Position numbers and translations under genes: made by a program. Positions 34,935 to 44,174 of a DNA stretch of 64,000 nt are shown one piece after another (position 1 is the first letter of the stretch; each line of letters opens with the position of its first letter). Source of the stretch: JAFEDN01 sp963844565 (GTDB taxonomy: Bacteria; Pseudomonadota; Gammaproteobacteria; Coxiellales; Coxiellaceae). The DNA lies in NCBI GenBank assembly GCA_963844565.1, contig CAWJON010000002.1, forward strand, positions 806,001-870,000, written 5' to 3'. Below the pieces are notes generated by a model. It was not told where the DNA came from. It searched no databases and worked only from the letters and a program-made list of their open reading frames with translations.

Positions 34935-35235
34935 ATGCGACCTGAAGAAAAAAAAGCACCTGTGCTGCAAAGGCAGCTCAGTCACTTAAGAGACCAAGAC
35001 CGAGTTCGTGAAAATACCGCCTGGCAATAAAGAACAATGCGATTTATTGCAACGCTGGCTCAAAAATTTTCAGGAAGACCTGGAGCGGGCGGGCATTCAG
35101 GTATTTTTAGATGTGCGGGATATGCAGGGGCATTTGGACACCACCATGCGCCAGCGGTTAGCCGACAGTGATTTTGTATTACCGATTCTCACCCCGCGTT
35201 TTTTGGAACGGCCCTGGATGAAAAAACTAATTTAG
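34935..35235 (+). pseudogene. TIR-domain gene fragment
   Basis: From ATG 34935, behind AAGGAG, a short frame reads MRPEEKKAPVLQRQLSHLRD and stops at 35030. One frame over, from about 35008, the sequence reads KIPPGNKEQCDLLQRWLKNF then QEDLERAGIQVFLDVRDM ... MRQRLADSDFVLPILTPRFL, a TIR domain lacking its first strand and its C-terminal half; TAG ends it at 35235. TIR proteins with this sequence style are part of larger NTPase-linked proteins, NADase effectors or defence proteins. The base composition is GC-richer than neighbours, like the giant gene at 20544. Confidence 0.7.
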
Positions 35236-35247
35236 CTTTTGAATTGA

Positions 35248-35273
35248 AGTTCCCGCTGTACTCGGCGGGAACT
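35248..35273 (-). repeat. Palindromic repeat, copy 4
   Basis: AGTTCCCGC (35248-35256) and GCGGGAACT (35265-35273). On the minus strand: ACTCAGCAGTTCCCGCCGAG, close to copy 2 (ATTCAGCAGTTCTCGCTGAA). It lies between the TIR fragment and lolC. Confidence 0.65.
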
Positions 35274-35296
35274 GCTGAGTTATAGTATCCATTAAC

Positions 35297-36541
35297 ATGA
35301 AATTACCTTTACCGCTTTACATTGGACTACGTTACACGCGAGCTAAACGCCGTAATCGTTTTGTTTCTTTTATTTCCTTCGCGTCGATGCTAGGAATTGC
35401 TTTAGGCGTTATAGTTTTAATTACCGTTTTATCGGTGATGAATGGTTTTGACCAACAAATCCGCCACCACTTTTTTGCGTTAACACCTCAGGTAACCGTT
35501 TTTACTCAGGCTGACACATTGGAATCAGAATATGAATGGATGAAAAAAATCGAAAAATTTTCGGGGGTAAAAGCTGCGGCCCCATTTGTCAGTGGAGATG
35601 GGTTATTTATCAAGGGACGTGAATTGAAAGCACTAACAGTCATGGGACTTTTACCTACTGATGAAAAAAAAATCTCAGCAATCGCCAAGAAAATGACCTC
35701 GGGTCGTTTGGAGGATCTGTCTGAAGGAAGCTTTAAACTGGTCTTAGATGAGAACCTAGCGATTCAGCTTAATCTAAAAGTGGGTGACCCGATTAACCTG
35801 TATACTTCACAGGTGACAACAACGCCACTAGGTTTATTTCCGCGCTATCGTCAATTCACCATAGCGGGCGTTTATACCGATTCAAATAATTCTTATGCGC
35901 AATCAAAAATATTTATAAATCTGTTGGACGCACAAAATTTATTCTCTCCAGACTTTCGTCAAAGCGGGTTACATGTTGCGCTTTACGATCCTTTTAAAGC
36001 GTCGAATCTCACCACAAATTTACATGACTCTTTTAAAGACCTCATGATCAAAAATTGGACTGAAGAATCAGGTGCTTTCTTTCAAGCATTAGCCATGGAA
36101 AAAACCATGATGTTTATTATTCTGACTCTAATTATAGCGATTGCCGCATTCAATTTGGTTTCTAGTTTGGTCATGGTGGTTAATGAGAAAATGGCTGACA
36201 TTGCTATTTTGCGCACGCTAGGAGCGACGCCGGAAACTATAAGAAATATTTTTATTGTTCAAGGTAGTTTGATCGGCTGGGTGGGGATGATTGTGGGTTT
36301 GATTTTGGGGATACTGTTGGCTGCGCATGTTAGCACCGTTGCCGGTTGGATTGAGCAAGTGTTTCATGTGCAATTTATTCCAAATGGAGTTAACTATTTA
36401 CCGAATTTACCCTCAAAAATCCGCTTGACAGATCTTATTGAAGTGGGACTGATTGCCTTTGGTTTAAGTATTGTCGCCACTTTATATCCCGCATGGGTGG
36501 CTTTTCGCATTCAACCTGCTGAGGCGTTAAGATATGAATGA
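35297..36541 (+). CDS. lolC: Lipoprotein-releasing system permease LolC
   Basis: 414 aa inner-membrane permease. An N-terminal helix (FISFASMLGIALGVIVLITVLSVMNGF), a large periplasmic domain and three C-terminal helices; ends PAEALRYE as in LolC/LolE. The periplasmic segment VTTTPLGLFPRYRQFTIAG matches the LolC hook that contacts LolA, supporting LolC over LolE. With LolD and LolE it extracts outer-membrane lipoproteins and hands them to LolA. Overlaps lolD by 8 bp. Confidence 0.92.
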   Translation: MKLPLPLYIGLRYTRAKRRNRFVSFISFASMLGIALGVIVLITVLSVMNGFDQQIRHHFFALTPQVTVFTQADTLESEYEWMKKIEKFSGVKAAAPFVSGDGLFIKGRELKALTVMGLLPTDEKKISAIAKKMTSGRLEDLSEGSFKLVLDENLAIQLNLKVGDPINLYTSQVTTTPLGLFPRYRQFTIAGVYTDSNNSYAQSKIFINLLDAQNLFSPDFRQSGLHVALYDPFKASNLTTNLHDSFKDLMIKNWTEESGAFFQALAMEKTMMFIILTLIIAIAAFNLVSSLVMVVNEKMADIAILRTLGATPETIRNIFIVQGSLIGWVGMIVGLILGILLAAHVSTVAGWIEQVFHVQFIPNGVNYLPNLPSKIRLTDLIEVGLIAFGLSIVATLYPAWVAFRIQPAEALRYE

Positions 36542-37223
36542 TATGAATTTACAAACAGAGGTACTGGCTTGCCGTCATTTACAAAAAACCTTCAGAGATG
36601 GTCATTTAAAGGTAGATGTATTAAAAGATGTTAATTTTGAAGTTTCTCCGGGAGAAATGGTAGCCATTATCGGCGCCTCTGGGTCCGGCAAAAGCACTTT
36701 GTTACATTTATTGGGTGGGCTGGACCGACCTAATCAAGGTGAGGTTTGGGTGGCCGGTCAAGAGATCACTCATCTCAATGAAAATAGCAAAAGTCGATTA
36801 AGGAATTATACTTTAGGGTTTGTTTATCAGTTTCATCACTTATTGCCGGAATTTACTGCACTTGAAAATGTCTGTATGCCGCTATTAATTCGTGGTTTAA
36901 GCTATAAAGAATCGGTTATTCAAGCGAAAGAATTAATCAAACAGGTGGGTTTAACGAATCGTGAAGCACATCGAGTCGGAGAATTATCCGGTGGTGAGCG
37001 CCAAAGGATAGCGATTGCTCGTGCTTTAGTCACTAAACCCAAATGTGTCTTAGCAGATGAACCCACTGGAAATCTTGATCATCTCGCCGCTAAACATATT
37101 TATGATTTAATAAAAAGTTTAAATCAAGACTTAAAAACCAGCTTTGTGATTGTCACTCACAACTTAGAATTAGCGGCACAAATGCATCGCCAATTAACTT
37201 TACAAGACGGGATCCTTTCTTAA
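36534..37223 (+). CDS. lolD: Lipoprotein-releasing system ATPase LolD
   Basis: 229 aa ABC ATPase: Walker A GASGSGKST, Q-loop FVYQFHHLLPEFTALENV (characteristic of LolD), signature LSGGERQR, Walker B CVLADEPTGNLD, switch His in VTHNLE. Powers the LolCDE complex. Starts inside the lolC end and stops directly before the lolE ATG. Confidence 0.96.
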   Translation: MNDMNLQTEVLACRHLQKTFRDGHLKVDVLKDVNFEVSPGEMVAIIGASGSGKSTLLHLLGGLDRPNQGEVWVAGQEITHLNENSKSRLRNYTLGFVYQFHHLLPEFTALENVCMPLLIRGLSYKESVIQAKELIKQVGLTNREAHRVGELSGGERQRIAIARALVTKPKCVLADEPTGNLDHLAAKHIYDLIKSLNQDLKTSFVIVTHNLELAAQMHRQLTLQDGILS

Positions 37224-38480
37224 ATGTTGTTTAAACCATTATCTTTTGCGATTGGGTTGCGTTACACCCGTGCCAAACGTCGTAACCAATTTATTTCTTT
37301 CATTTCATTGGCTTCAATTGTTGGCATTGCGTTAGGTGTTATGGTTTTAATTACAGTTTTATCCGTGATTAATGGATTTGACCAGCAAATTCGTAATCGT
37401 TTTTTCGCCATTGCTCCTGAAATTACCGTACTGACCGGAAAGGATATTTCTAACTCCTGGCCACAATTGGTAAGTCGTTTGCGTCAACTCCCACAAATTA
37501 AAGGACAAGCTCCTTTTGTCAGTGGCCAAGGGATGATCATGAGCGGTGAACAACTTCATGGAATTAATCTGTTGGGAATTTTACCGCAAGAAGAAAAAAA
37601 AATTTCAAGTCTATCGGCCGAAGTGGTAGCAGGTAATCTTTCCAGTTTAACTCCCGGAAGTTTTAATTTAATGATGGGTAAAACTTTAGCAAAAAATTTA
37701 GGTTTACAAGTTGGAGATACGGTCAGTTTTTTTATGGCTGAAAATTCTGATAGTAATGATTATTTGCCTCAATTTACTTACCAAGATTTTACTTTAACCT
37801 CCTTATTCAGCAGCAGTGCTGGTTTTGGTTTTGAAGATGTATTGGTTTATGCCAATATGGCCGATGCGGAGTCAGTGTTCAAACCAGGAGAACGCATTAG
37901 TGGCTTACATGTTAAGGTTCAAAATCTATATGAAGCTGCTCTCATCAGCAAAAAAGTTCAGTCATTGCTACCCACGGATTATGTTGTTACCAATTGGACA
38001 GAGCAATCAGGAAATTTTTTTGAAACATTGTCAATGCAAAAATCTATGCTTTTTATTATCCTATTAATGATTGTAGCTATTGCCGTGTTTAATCTAGTTT
38101 CAACCTTAATTATGGTGGTGAATGAAAAGCGTGCTGATATAGCCATCATGCGTACTTTGGGCGCCCCTCCAATTATGATTATGAATACTTTTATTGCACA
38201 AGGAGCCATTATTGGTTTTATTGGTACGATAATTGGTTTACTGGCAGGCCTTCTGTTAGCTGCCAATATTACTTCGATTGTCGATTTCATTCAAAAGATT
38301 TTTCACGTGCAGCTGATTTCCGCCTCAGTTTATTTTGTAAATTATTTACCCTCTAAAATTATGTTTTCCGACGTGATAAAAATTTGTGGAATTGCTTTTG
38401 GCTTAGCCATCGTTGCCGCTATTTATCCAGCCTTAATCGCCTTCAAAACGGAGCCTGCTGAAGCTTTACGGTATGAATAA
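37224..38480 (+). CDS. lolE: Lipoprotein-releasing system permease LolE (LolC paralogue)
   Basis: 418 aa, clearly paralogous to lolC (RYTRAKRRNQFISFISLASI; SVINGFDQQIRNRFFAI; PAEALRYE end). It lacks the LolC hook sequence, having FTYQDFTLTSLFSSSAGF instead, so it takes the LolE place. Same topology. The stop overlaps the hflX start by 8 bp, coupling the lol genes to the hfl run. Confidence 0.9.
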   Translation: MLFKPLSFAIGLRYTRAKRRNQFISFISLASIVGIALGVMVLITVLSVINGFDQQIRNRFFAIAPEITVLTGKDISNSWPQLVSRLRQLPQIKGQAPFVSGQGMIMSGEQLHGINLLGILPQEEKKISSLSAEVVAGNLSSLTPGSFNLMMGKTLAKNLGLQVGDTVSFFMAENSDSNDYLPQFTYQDFTLTSLFSSSAGFGFEDVLVYANMADAESVFKPGERISGLHVKVQNLYEAALISKKVQSLLPTDYVVTNWTEQSGNFFETLSMQKSMLFIILLMIVAIAVFNLVSTLIMVVNEKRADIAIMRTLGAPPIMIMNTFIAQGAIIGFIGTIIGLLAGLLLAANITSIVDFIQKIFHVQLISASVYFVNYLPSKIMFSDVIKICGIAFGLAIVAAIYPALIAFKTEPAEALRYE

Positions 38481-39774
38481 ATCTATTTCACAAGAACATT
38501 TTATAGAAAGATATAGAGGGGGAGAGCGGGCAATATTGGTGCAAATCGATTTGAATCAGCCAGATTTTGCAGAAGATTTAGAAGAATTCAAAGCCTTGGC
38601 AGCTTCAGCAGGAGTGAAGACGCTCTCGGTAATTACTGGTAAAGCTTCCAGCCCATACCCAAAGTTTTTTATGGGTAAAGGAAAAGCAGAAGAAATTGCA
38701 GCACAAATTGGTCTGTTAAAAGCCGAAGTAGTTTTAATCAATCATCCTCTAAGCGCAGCACAGGGACGAAATTTAGAAGAATTATTTAAATGCAGAGTTC
38801 TGGATCGCACTGAATTAATCTTAGATATTTTTGCCCAACGGGCACAAACATTTGAAGGCAAATTACAGGTTGAATTAGCCCAGCTGCAACATTTGAGCAC
38901 TCGTTTGGTGAGGGGATGGACCCATTTAGAGCGACAGAAAGGTGGAATAGGATTGAGAGGTCCTGGCGAAACGCAACTTGAAAGCGACCGTCGGTTAATC
39001 GGTAAAAGAATTCAAAACATAAAAAAACGCATTCTGAAAGTGGCAATGCAACGTCAACAAGGACGCCAAGCACGACAAAAAGCAAGAATTCCAACAGTTT
39101 CATTGGTTGGATATACCAATGCCGGAAAATCCACGCTGTTTAATCGAATGACTTCATCAGAGGTTTATGTGGCTAACCAGCTTTTTGCAACTTTAGATCC
39201 AACTTTGCGGCAAATTAACTTACCTCCGCTGGGAAAGATTATTTTAGCGGATACCGTTGGATTCATTCGAGATTTGCCTCATGATTTAATCGCAGCTTTT
39301 CGTGCGACCTTGGAAGAAACGCGCCAAGCAGACATATTATTGCATGTCGTTGATGCTAGTCATCAAGGCTATGAAAAAAATATAGAGGACGTTGAAACTG
39401 TTTTAAAAGAAATTGGCGCTGAGCAGATTCCGCATTTATACGTTTATAACAAAATTGATTTAAGGTCTGAATTGCAACCGCGTTTAGTGCGCGATGCACT
39501 CAATAATTTTTCAGAAGTTTGGGTTTCTGCAGAGACGGGAGCGGGTATCGATATGTTAAAAACGGCACTCGTGGAGTTGCTTCCGGAAAAGATAATTAAT
39601 ACTGAAGTCATTTTAAAGCCAGACCAGGGTAAGTTGCGTGCCGAGCTTTACCAATTAGGTTCGGTGGTTTCAGAAATAATCGACGATAATGGTCATTACC
39701 ATCTTCAATTGAAAATTAGCCAGCGAGAGTACCGTCATTTGTTTGCAGGCGACAAGGTAAATAGGGTAGAATAA
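38473..39774 (+). CDS. hflX: GTPase HflX
   Basis: 433 aa. The N-terminal HflX domain (PKFFMGKGKAEEIAAQ; LNHPLSAAQ-like region; ARTELILDIFAQRA-like) and linker GGIGLRGPGETQLE precede a G domain: G1 GYTNAGKSTLFN, G3 DTVGFIRDLP, G4 YNKIDL. HflX binds and rescues stalled 70S or splits ribosomes under stress. The usual upstream neighbour hfq is absent; lolE takes its place. Confidence 0.96.
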   Translation: MNKSISQEHFIERYRGGERAILVQIDLNQPDFAEDLEEFKALAASAGVKTLSVITGKASSPYPKFFMGKGKAEEIAAQIGLLKAEVVLINHPLSAAQGRNLEELFKCRVLDRTELILDIFAQRAQTFEGKLQVELAQLQHLSTRLVRGWTHLERQKGGIGLRGPGETQLESDRRLIGKRIQNIKKRILKVAMQRQQGRQARQKARIPTVSLVGYTNAGKSTLFNRMTSSEVYVANQLFATLDPTLRQINLPPLGKIILADTVGFIRDLPHDLIAAFRATLEETRQADILLHVVDASHQGYEKNIEDVETVLKEIGAEQIPHLYVYNKIDLRSELQPRLVRDALNNFSEVWVSAETGAGIDMLKTALVELLPEKIINTEVILKPDQGKLRAELYQLGSVVSEIIDDNGHYHLQLKISQREYRHLFAGDKVNRVE

Positions 39775-39799
39775 GCACAAATTTAGGAGAAGAGAAAAC

Positions 39800-40972
39800 A
39801 TGGCACTTAATGGCTCACGACGAACTTCAGGGCCTGATCCGTGGCGAAGTGGTCCCGATGAAGGGCCTCCTGATTTGATAAGACTTATTAAAAATTTTTT
39901 AAATAAATTCAAAAACAAATCCAATCAAAGTGGAACCCCTCAAATATTCAAAGACACGAGTCGAATTGTGGGTATCGTGGTGGTTATTCTTCTGGCTCTT
40001 TGGGCCTTATCGGGTGTATTTTTAGTGTCACCCGCTGAGCAATCTGTTATTTTGCGTTTTGGTAAATATATTCGGACATTAGGCCCAGGACCGCATTGGA
40101 TTCCTACTTTATTTGAGCGACGTTTTACCGCCAACATTCAGCGTATCGATAGCTTTCCTTATGAATCAGAAATGTTGACTCAAGATGGGAATATTGTTTC
40201 TGTCAAAGTACAAGTTCAATACCGTATTGTTCATTTAAAGGATTATTTATTCAATGTCGTTAGTCCGCTCACGACTTTGCATCAAGCTGTTTCTAGTTCC
40301 GTGCGACAAATTGTCGGTCAAATGGATTTAGACCCGATGTTAACAACTGGTCGAGAGGAACTTTCTGAACGAGTAACGGTATTATTAAATGATACTCTGC
40401 AAAATTATCACAGCGGTTTAGAAGTACGAGAAGTCACTTTACAATCGGTAAAACCGCCAGAAGCGGTAACCATGGCCTTTGATGATGTCATTAAAGCCCG
40501 TGAAGATGAAAAACGGTATATCAATCAAGCCCAAGCTTACGCTAAGAAAAGGGTCTTAACAGCTGAAGGACAAATTGCTCGCATCGAGCAAGAGGCCAGC
40601 GCCTATCGTTATTCAGTTGTCGCCCAAGCAACGGGAGCAACTGCTCGTTATTTGGCTTTATTAAAACCTTATCAATCTGCCCCCGGGATTACGCGTGAAA
40701 GGCTGTATTTGGATTCTCTTTCGCAGATATTAAGCAACACTAAAAACATTGTTGTGGATAGTTCAAGTTCTAATGTTCTTTACTTGCCTGTGGATCAGTT
40801 TTTAGGGCAACCGAAATCAGCTACGCCATCTCCTGCGGCCCCGACAACCAATACAAACAACGTGGCAGGCGGGTCTGAAAACCTAGGAAATACTTCTTTG
40901 GATATGAACTCGTTGGAAAATACTACTCAAACTGAGAGACCAAGCTACCCAACTGAAGGAGAAAACCCATGA
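39800..40972 (+). CDS. hflK: FtsH protease modulator HflK
   Basis: 390 aa. A Gly/Pro-rich cytosolic start (DPWRSGPDEGPPD) leads to one membrane helix (IVGIVVVILLALWALSGVFLV) and an SPFH/band-7 domain (SPAEQSVILRFGKY ... GPGPHWIPTLFERR). A helical tail and a Ser/Thr/Asn-rich end follow. HflK and HflC form a cage around FtsH that limits membrane-protein turnover. AGGAGAAGAG is well placed. Its stop overlaps hflC by 4 bp. Confidence 0.96.
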   Translation: MALNGSRRTSGPDPWRSGPDEGPPDLIRLIKNFLNKFKNKSNQSGTPQIFKDTSRIVGIVVVILLALWALSGVFLVSPAEQSVILRFGKYIRTLGPGPHWIPTLFERRFTANIQRIDSFPYESEMLTQDGNIVSVKVQVQYRIVHLKDYLFNVVSPLTTLHQAVSSSVRQIVGQMDLDPMLTTGREELSERVTVLLNDTLQNYHSGLEVREVTLQSVKPPEAVTMAFDDVIKAREDEKRYINQAQAYAKKRVLTAEGQIARIEQEASAYRYSVVAQATGATARYLALLKPYQSAPGITRERLYLDSLSQILSNTKNIVVDSSSSNVLYLPVDQFLGQPKSATPSPAAPTTNTNNVAGGSENLGNTSLDMNSLENTTQTERPSYPTEGENP

Positions 40973-41877
40973 ATCCTAAATCCTTAGTGGGCTTAATTGT
41001 TATTATACTAGTACTCATCCTCGCATTTGGCTCATTTTATACCGTTTCTGAAGGGCAACGGGCTTTAACTTTAAGGTTAGGTGATATCGTTACTAACCAA
41101 CACACAGACATGGCACGGATAGAGGGTCCTGGATTACATATCAAGCCTCCTTTTATTGTGACCGTTAGGAAATTTGATATCCGTTTGCAAGATTTAGAGG
41201 ACAAATCGCCTCGTATATTAACGAAAGAACAAAAATATCTCTATGTAGATTATTATGCTAAATGGCGTATCGCCGACTTGGCTCTTTACTACACCAGAAC
41301 AGGTGGGTTGGCGGAAAATGCAAAACAGCTGTTAACGCAAAAAATTAATGATTCTCTACGAGCTGAATTTGGTAAAAGAGATTTACAAGAAGTTGTCGCT
41401 GATCAACGTTCTAATATTATGACATCACTGACTGAGTCTGCAAATTTAGGCGCTAAAGGTTTGGGGTTAGTGATCACGGATGTGAGAATTAAAAGTATAG
41501 ATCTTTTACCCGAAGTACAAGATTCGGTTTTTAAAAGCATGAGCACAAAACGGGAACAAGTTGCTACCAGTTATCGATCAGGAGGTGTAGCTGGAGCAGA
41601 AAGGATCCGTTCAGAAGCCGACGCAACTGCTATCAAAATGATTGCTAATGCCAATCGACAGTCTGCCGAAGTACGAGCTAAAGGCGATGAAGAAGCGGCT
41701 GCCATTTATACGGCAGCCTATAGTAAAGATCCAGAATTTTACGCGCTGTTTGGCAGCTTGCAAGCTTATCGTCAAGTTTTTAGTAACAACCATACCTTAA
41801 TGATTTTAAAACCGGATCACCCTTTTTTAAAATTTTTCAATCAAGGGAATCAAAGTAATGAAAGCAAACGTAAATAA
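40969..41877 (+). CDS. hflC: FtsH protease modulator HflC
   Basis: 302 aa SPFH protein: N-terminal membrane helix (LIVIILVLILAFGSFYTV), band-7 start VSEGQRALTLRLG, and the conserved C-terminal helix region RSEADATAIKMIANANRQSAEVRAKGDEEAA. Partner of HflK in the periplasm-facing FtsH-HflKC complex. Its end overlaps the preferred purA start by 20 bp. Confidence 0.96.
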   Translation: MNPKSLVGLIVIILVLILAFGSFYTVSEGQRALTLRLGDIVTNQHTDMARIEGPGLHIKPPFIVTVRKFDIRLQDLEDKSPRILTKEQKYLYVDYYAKWRIADLALYYTRTGGLAENAKQLLTQKINDSLRAEFGKRDLQEVVADQRSNIMTSLTESANLGAKGLGLVITDVRIKSIDLLPEVQDSVFKSMSTKREQVATSYRSGGVAGAERIRSEADATAIKMIANANRQSAEVRAKGDEEAAAIYTAAYSKDPEFYALFGSLQAYRQVFSNNHTLMILKPDHPFLKFFNQGNQSNESKRK

Positions 41878-43174
41878 TAGAATGGGTAAAAGTATTGTTG
41901 TTTTGGGGGCGCAATGGGGTGATGAAGGGAAGGGCAAAATTATCGATTTACTAACCGATCGTGCCTCGGCAGTAATACGTTTTCAAGGAGGCCATAATGC
42001 TGGCCATACGTTATATAATGACAAAGGTCAAAAAATCGTATTACGTTTGGTTCCCTCGGGTATCATGCATGAAGGCGTAGCCTGTTTTATTGGTAATGGT
42101 GTTGTCTTTTCTCCCGAAGCATTTTTAAAAGAAATTGCTGAATTACTCCAACATGGAATCTCTATTAATGGTCGTATTAAAATTAGTCCAGCTTGCAGTT
42201 TATTGCTTCCTTATCATATAGCCATTGATGAAGCTCGTGAGGCCTCGCGTGGCGCGAAGGCGATTGGCACGACAAAACGAGGAATTGGACCGGCTTATGA
42301 AGATAAAGTTGCTCGCAGAGGGATACGAATCGTTGATTTATTTTATCCAGACAATTTAAGGGATAAATTAGAACACCTGGCAGATTATCATAATTTCTTT
42401 TTAACCCAATATTTTCACCAACCCGCTATTCCGATGGCGCAAGTTTTCGATTCATTACTGAGTATGTCTCACCAAATTAAACCCTTGGTCGAAGACATTA
42501 GTTTTTTACTAAAGAATTTGCATGATAGCGGTGAAAATATAATTTTTGAGGGCGCGCAAGGAGCGCTTCTTGACATTGACTTGGGTACATACCCTTTTGT
42601 CACTTCCTCAAATACCACAGCAGGTGCGGCGTCAACGGGTACAGGTTTTGGTCCTTTATATTTGAATGAAGTGCTGGGTGTTTGTAAAGCCTATGTTACG
42701 CGAGTCGGAGGGGGACCATTCCCCACAGAATTAAAAGATGATATTGGCGCACATATTGCTAAACGCGGACATGAAGTTGGCGCAAACACGGGCCGGCCAC
42801 GCCGTTGCGGTTGGTTTGATGCAGTGCAAATGCGTCAAGCGGCTTTGGCCAATAGTTTATCAAGCTTGATTATAACTAAATTAGATGTGCTAGACGATTT
42901 AGAAGAAATTTTGATTTGTACAGGATATAAATACCAAAATCAGATATTAGATTTTCCGCCATTTGATATCCAAGTACTGGCTGAATGCGAACCTATTTAT
43001 GAAACCTTGCCGGGTTGGCTTACTAAAACTGAAGGTATTACTCATTATGAGGTTTTACCCCTGCGAGCCAAAGCATTTATAGCTAAAATTGAAGCTTTAG
43101 TGGGTGTCCCTATCTCTATGATTTCCACAGGCCCAAACCGCCATGACGTCATCAAATTACGCGATATATTTTAA
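41858..43174 (+). CDS. purA: Adenylosuccinate synthetase PurA
   Basis: 438 aa; 430 if the internal ATG at 41882 is used (MGKSIVVLGAQWGDEGKGK, nearer the usual family start). The ATG at 41858 has AAGGGA 9 bp upstream whereas 41882 has none, so I give the longer form. Key motifs: P-loop GDEGKGK, GGHNAGHT, TTKRGIGPAYEDK, STGTGFGP, and the GTP-binding NTGRPRRCGWFD. It makes adenylosuccinate from IMP, aspartate and GTP, the first step towards AMP. Confidence 0.95.
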   Translation: MKANVNNRMGKSIVVLGAQWGDEGKGKIIDLLTDRASAVIRFQGGHNAGHTLYNDKGQKIVLRLVPSGIMHEGVACFIGNGVVFSPEAFLKEIAELLQHGISINGRIKISPACSLLLPYHIAIDEAREASRGAKAIGTTKRGIGPAYEDKVARRGIRIVDLFYPDNLRDKLEHLADYHNFFLTQYFHQPAIPMAQVFDSLLSMSHQIKPLVEDISFLLKNLHDSGENIIFEGAQGALLDIDLGTYPFVTSSNTTAGAASTGTGFGPLYLNEVLGVCKAYVTRVGGGPFPTELKDDIGAHIAKRGHEVGANTGRPRRCGWFDAVQMRQAALANSLSSLIITKLDVLDDLEEILICTGYKYQNQILDFPPFDIQVLAECEPIYETLPGWLTKTEGITHYEVLPLRAKAFIAKIEALVGVPISMISTGPNRHDVIKLRDIF

Positions 43175-43191
43175 TATGATATAATTTCATC

Positions 43192-43605
43192 ATGGAATTA
43201 GATAAAATCAAAAAACTAATTGCTGATGAGTTTCGCAATCAAAAAGGCCTGGTTGCAGTATTGTTGTATGGTTCTTATGCCAGAGGGACTCCACGGCCCA
43301 CTAGCGATGTGGATATTGCCGTGCTCTATTCATCAGAAGAAACGATCCCTGACGCTATATCGCTTTGGGAACTTCAGTGTCAATTACGCCAAAAGCTTTC
43401 TATGGATGTCGATTTAATTTGTTTGAATAAGGCCGATCCTATAATTGGAAATCAAATTTATCGAAATCATTTACCAGTAATTGTTAAAGAACCTACCAGC
43501 TTAGCAGAATATTTTGTGCTACTTTCAAGCGAATATGCGGAACTTAAAGAATTTATTCGGCCTATGGAAGGACAAATTTTAAAGAGAAAATATGCCCAAC
43601 ATTGA
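43192..43605 (+). CDS. mntA: MntA-type nucleotidyltransferase antitoxin
   Basis: 137 aa. The minimal nucleotidyltransferase signature GSYARGTPRPTSDVD (27-41; Asp39 and Asp41 bind metal) fits the MNT antitoxin of type VII toxin-antitoxin pairs, which adds AMP to a tyrosine of HepT to silence it. A TATAAT lies 10-15 bp before the ATG, so transcription may start very near the gene or it may be read from purA. Overlaps hepT by 14 bp. Confidence 0.92.
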   Translation: MELDKIKKLIADEFRNQKGLVAVLLYGSYARGTPRPTSDVDIAVLYSSEETIPDAISLWELQCQLRQKLSMDVDLICLNKADPIIGNQIYRNHLPVIVKEPTSLAEYFVLLSSEYAELKEFIRPMEGQILKRKYAQH

Positions 43606-44017
43606 AATCATTACTAGAAAGATAAATACCATCCAAAATTGTCTGCAACGTATCACAGAAAAAGTACAAAAAAATTCTCAATGGACAGAAGATTTTGATT
43701 CTAGAGATGTTGTGGACCTTAACTTAATTAGAGCAGTTCAACTTTCCGTTGACATTGCTGGCTGCATTATTACAGAAAATAAATGGGGACTGCCTGGAAC
43801 TTTGGCTGATTCATTTGTAATTCTGGAAAGGAACCGGGTGATAAATAATCAGTTAATGACAAAATTGCAAAAAATGGTGGGCTTCCGTAATATCTGCACC
43901 CATGCTTATAAAGCAATAAATTACAAAATAGTTAATTCTATTGTGACCAAGCATCTAGTGGATTTTGAAGAATTTTATACCGTAATTTTAAATTATTTAA
44001 ATAATGATCGGTCCTAA
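43592..44017 (+). CDS. hepT: HepT-type toxin (HEPN RNase)
   Basis: 141 aa, all helical HEPN fold. The RX4HXY motif is intact: R99 to Y106 (RNICTHAY). In known pairs this motif forms the RNase site and its Tyr is the target of AMPylation by MntA. With the residue set intact the toxin should be functional. The stop is 7 bp from the 3' end of the tRNA-Leu gene on the other strand. Confidence 0.92.
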   Translation: MPNIEIITRKINTIQNCLQRITEKVQKNSQWTEDFDSRDVVDLNLIRAVQLSVDIAGCIITENKWGLPGTLADSFVILERNRVINNQLMTKLQKMVGFRNICTHAYKAINYKIVNSIVTKHLVDFEEFYTVILNYLNNDRS

Positions 44018-44024
44018 CAATATG

Positions 44025-44108
44025 TGCCGAGGAGAGGACTTGAACCTCCACAGGGTTACCCCCACAAGTACCTGAAACTTGCGTGTCTACCAATTTCACC
44101 ACCTCGGC
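44025..44108 (-). tRNA. tRNA-Leu (anticodon CAG)
   Basis: 84 nt on the minus strand. The acceptor stem GCCGAGG/CCTCGGC plus discriminator A, D-arm GGTGGTGAAATTGGTAGACA, anticodon stem CAAGT/ACTTG around loop TTCAGGT (CAG), a long type II variable arm and T-loop GTTCAAGTC are all visible. CCA is not encoded. Confidence 0.95.
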
Positions 44109-44174
44109 CTAGAGAAGCCATCCTATCATTTTTTAAATTTAAGTTCACTTCTTAAGACATTAAACGCTTATTAT

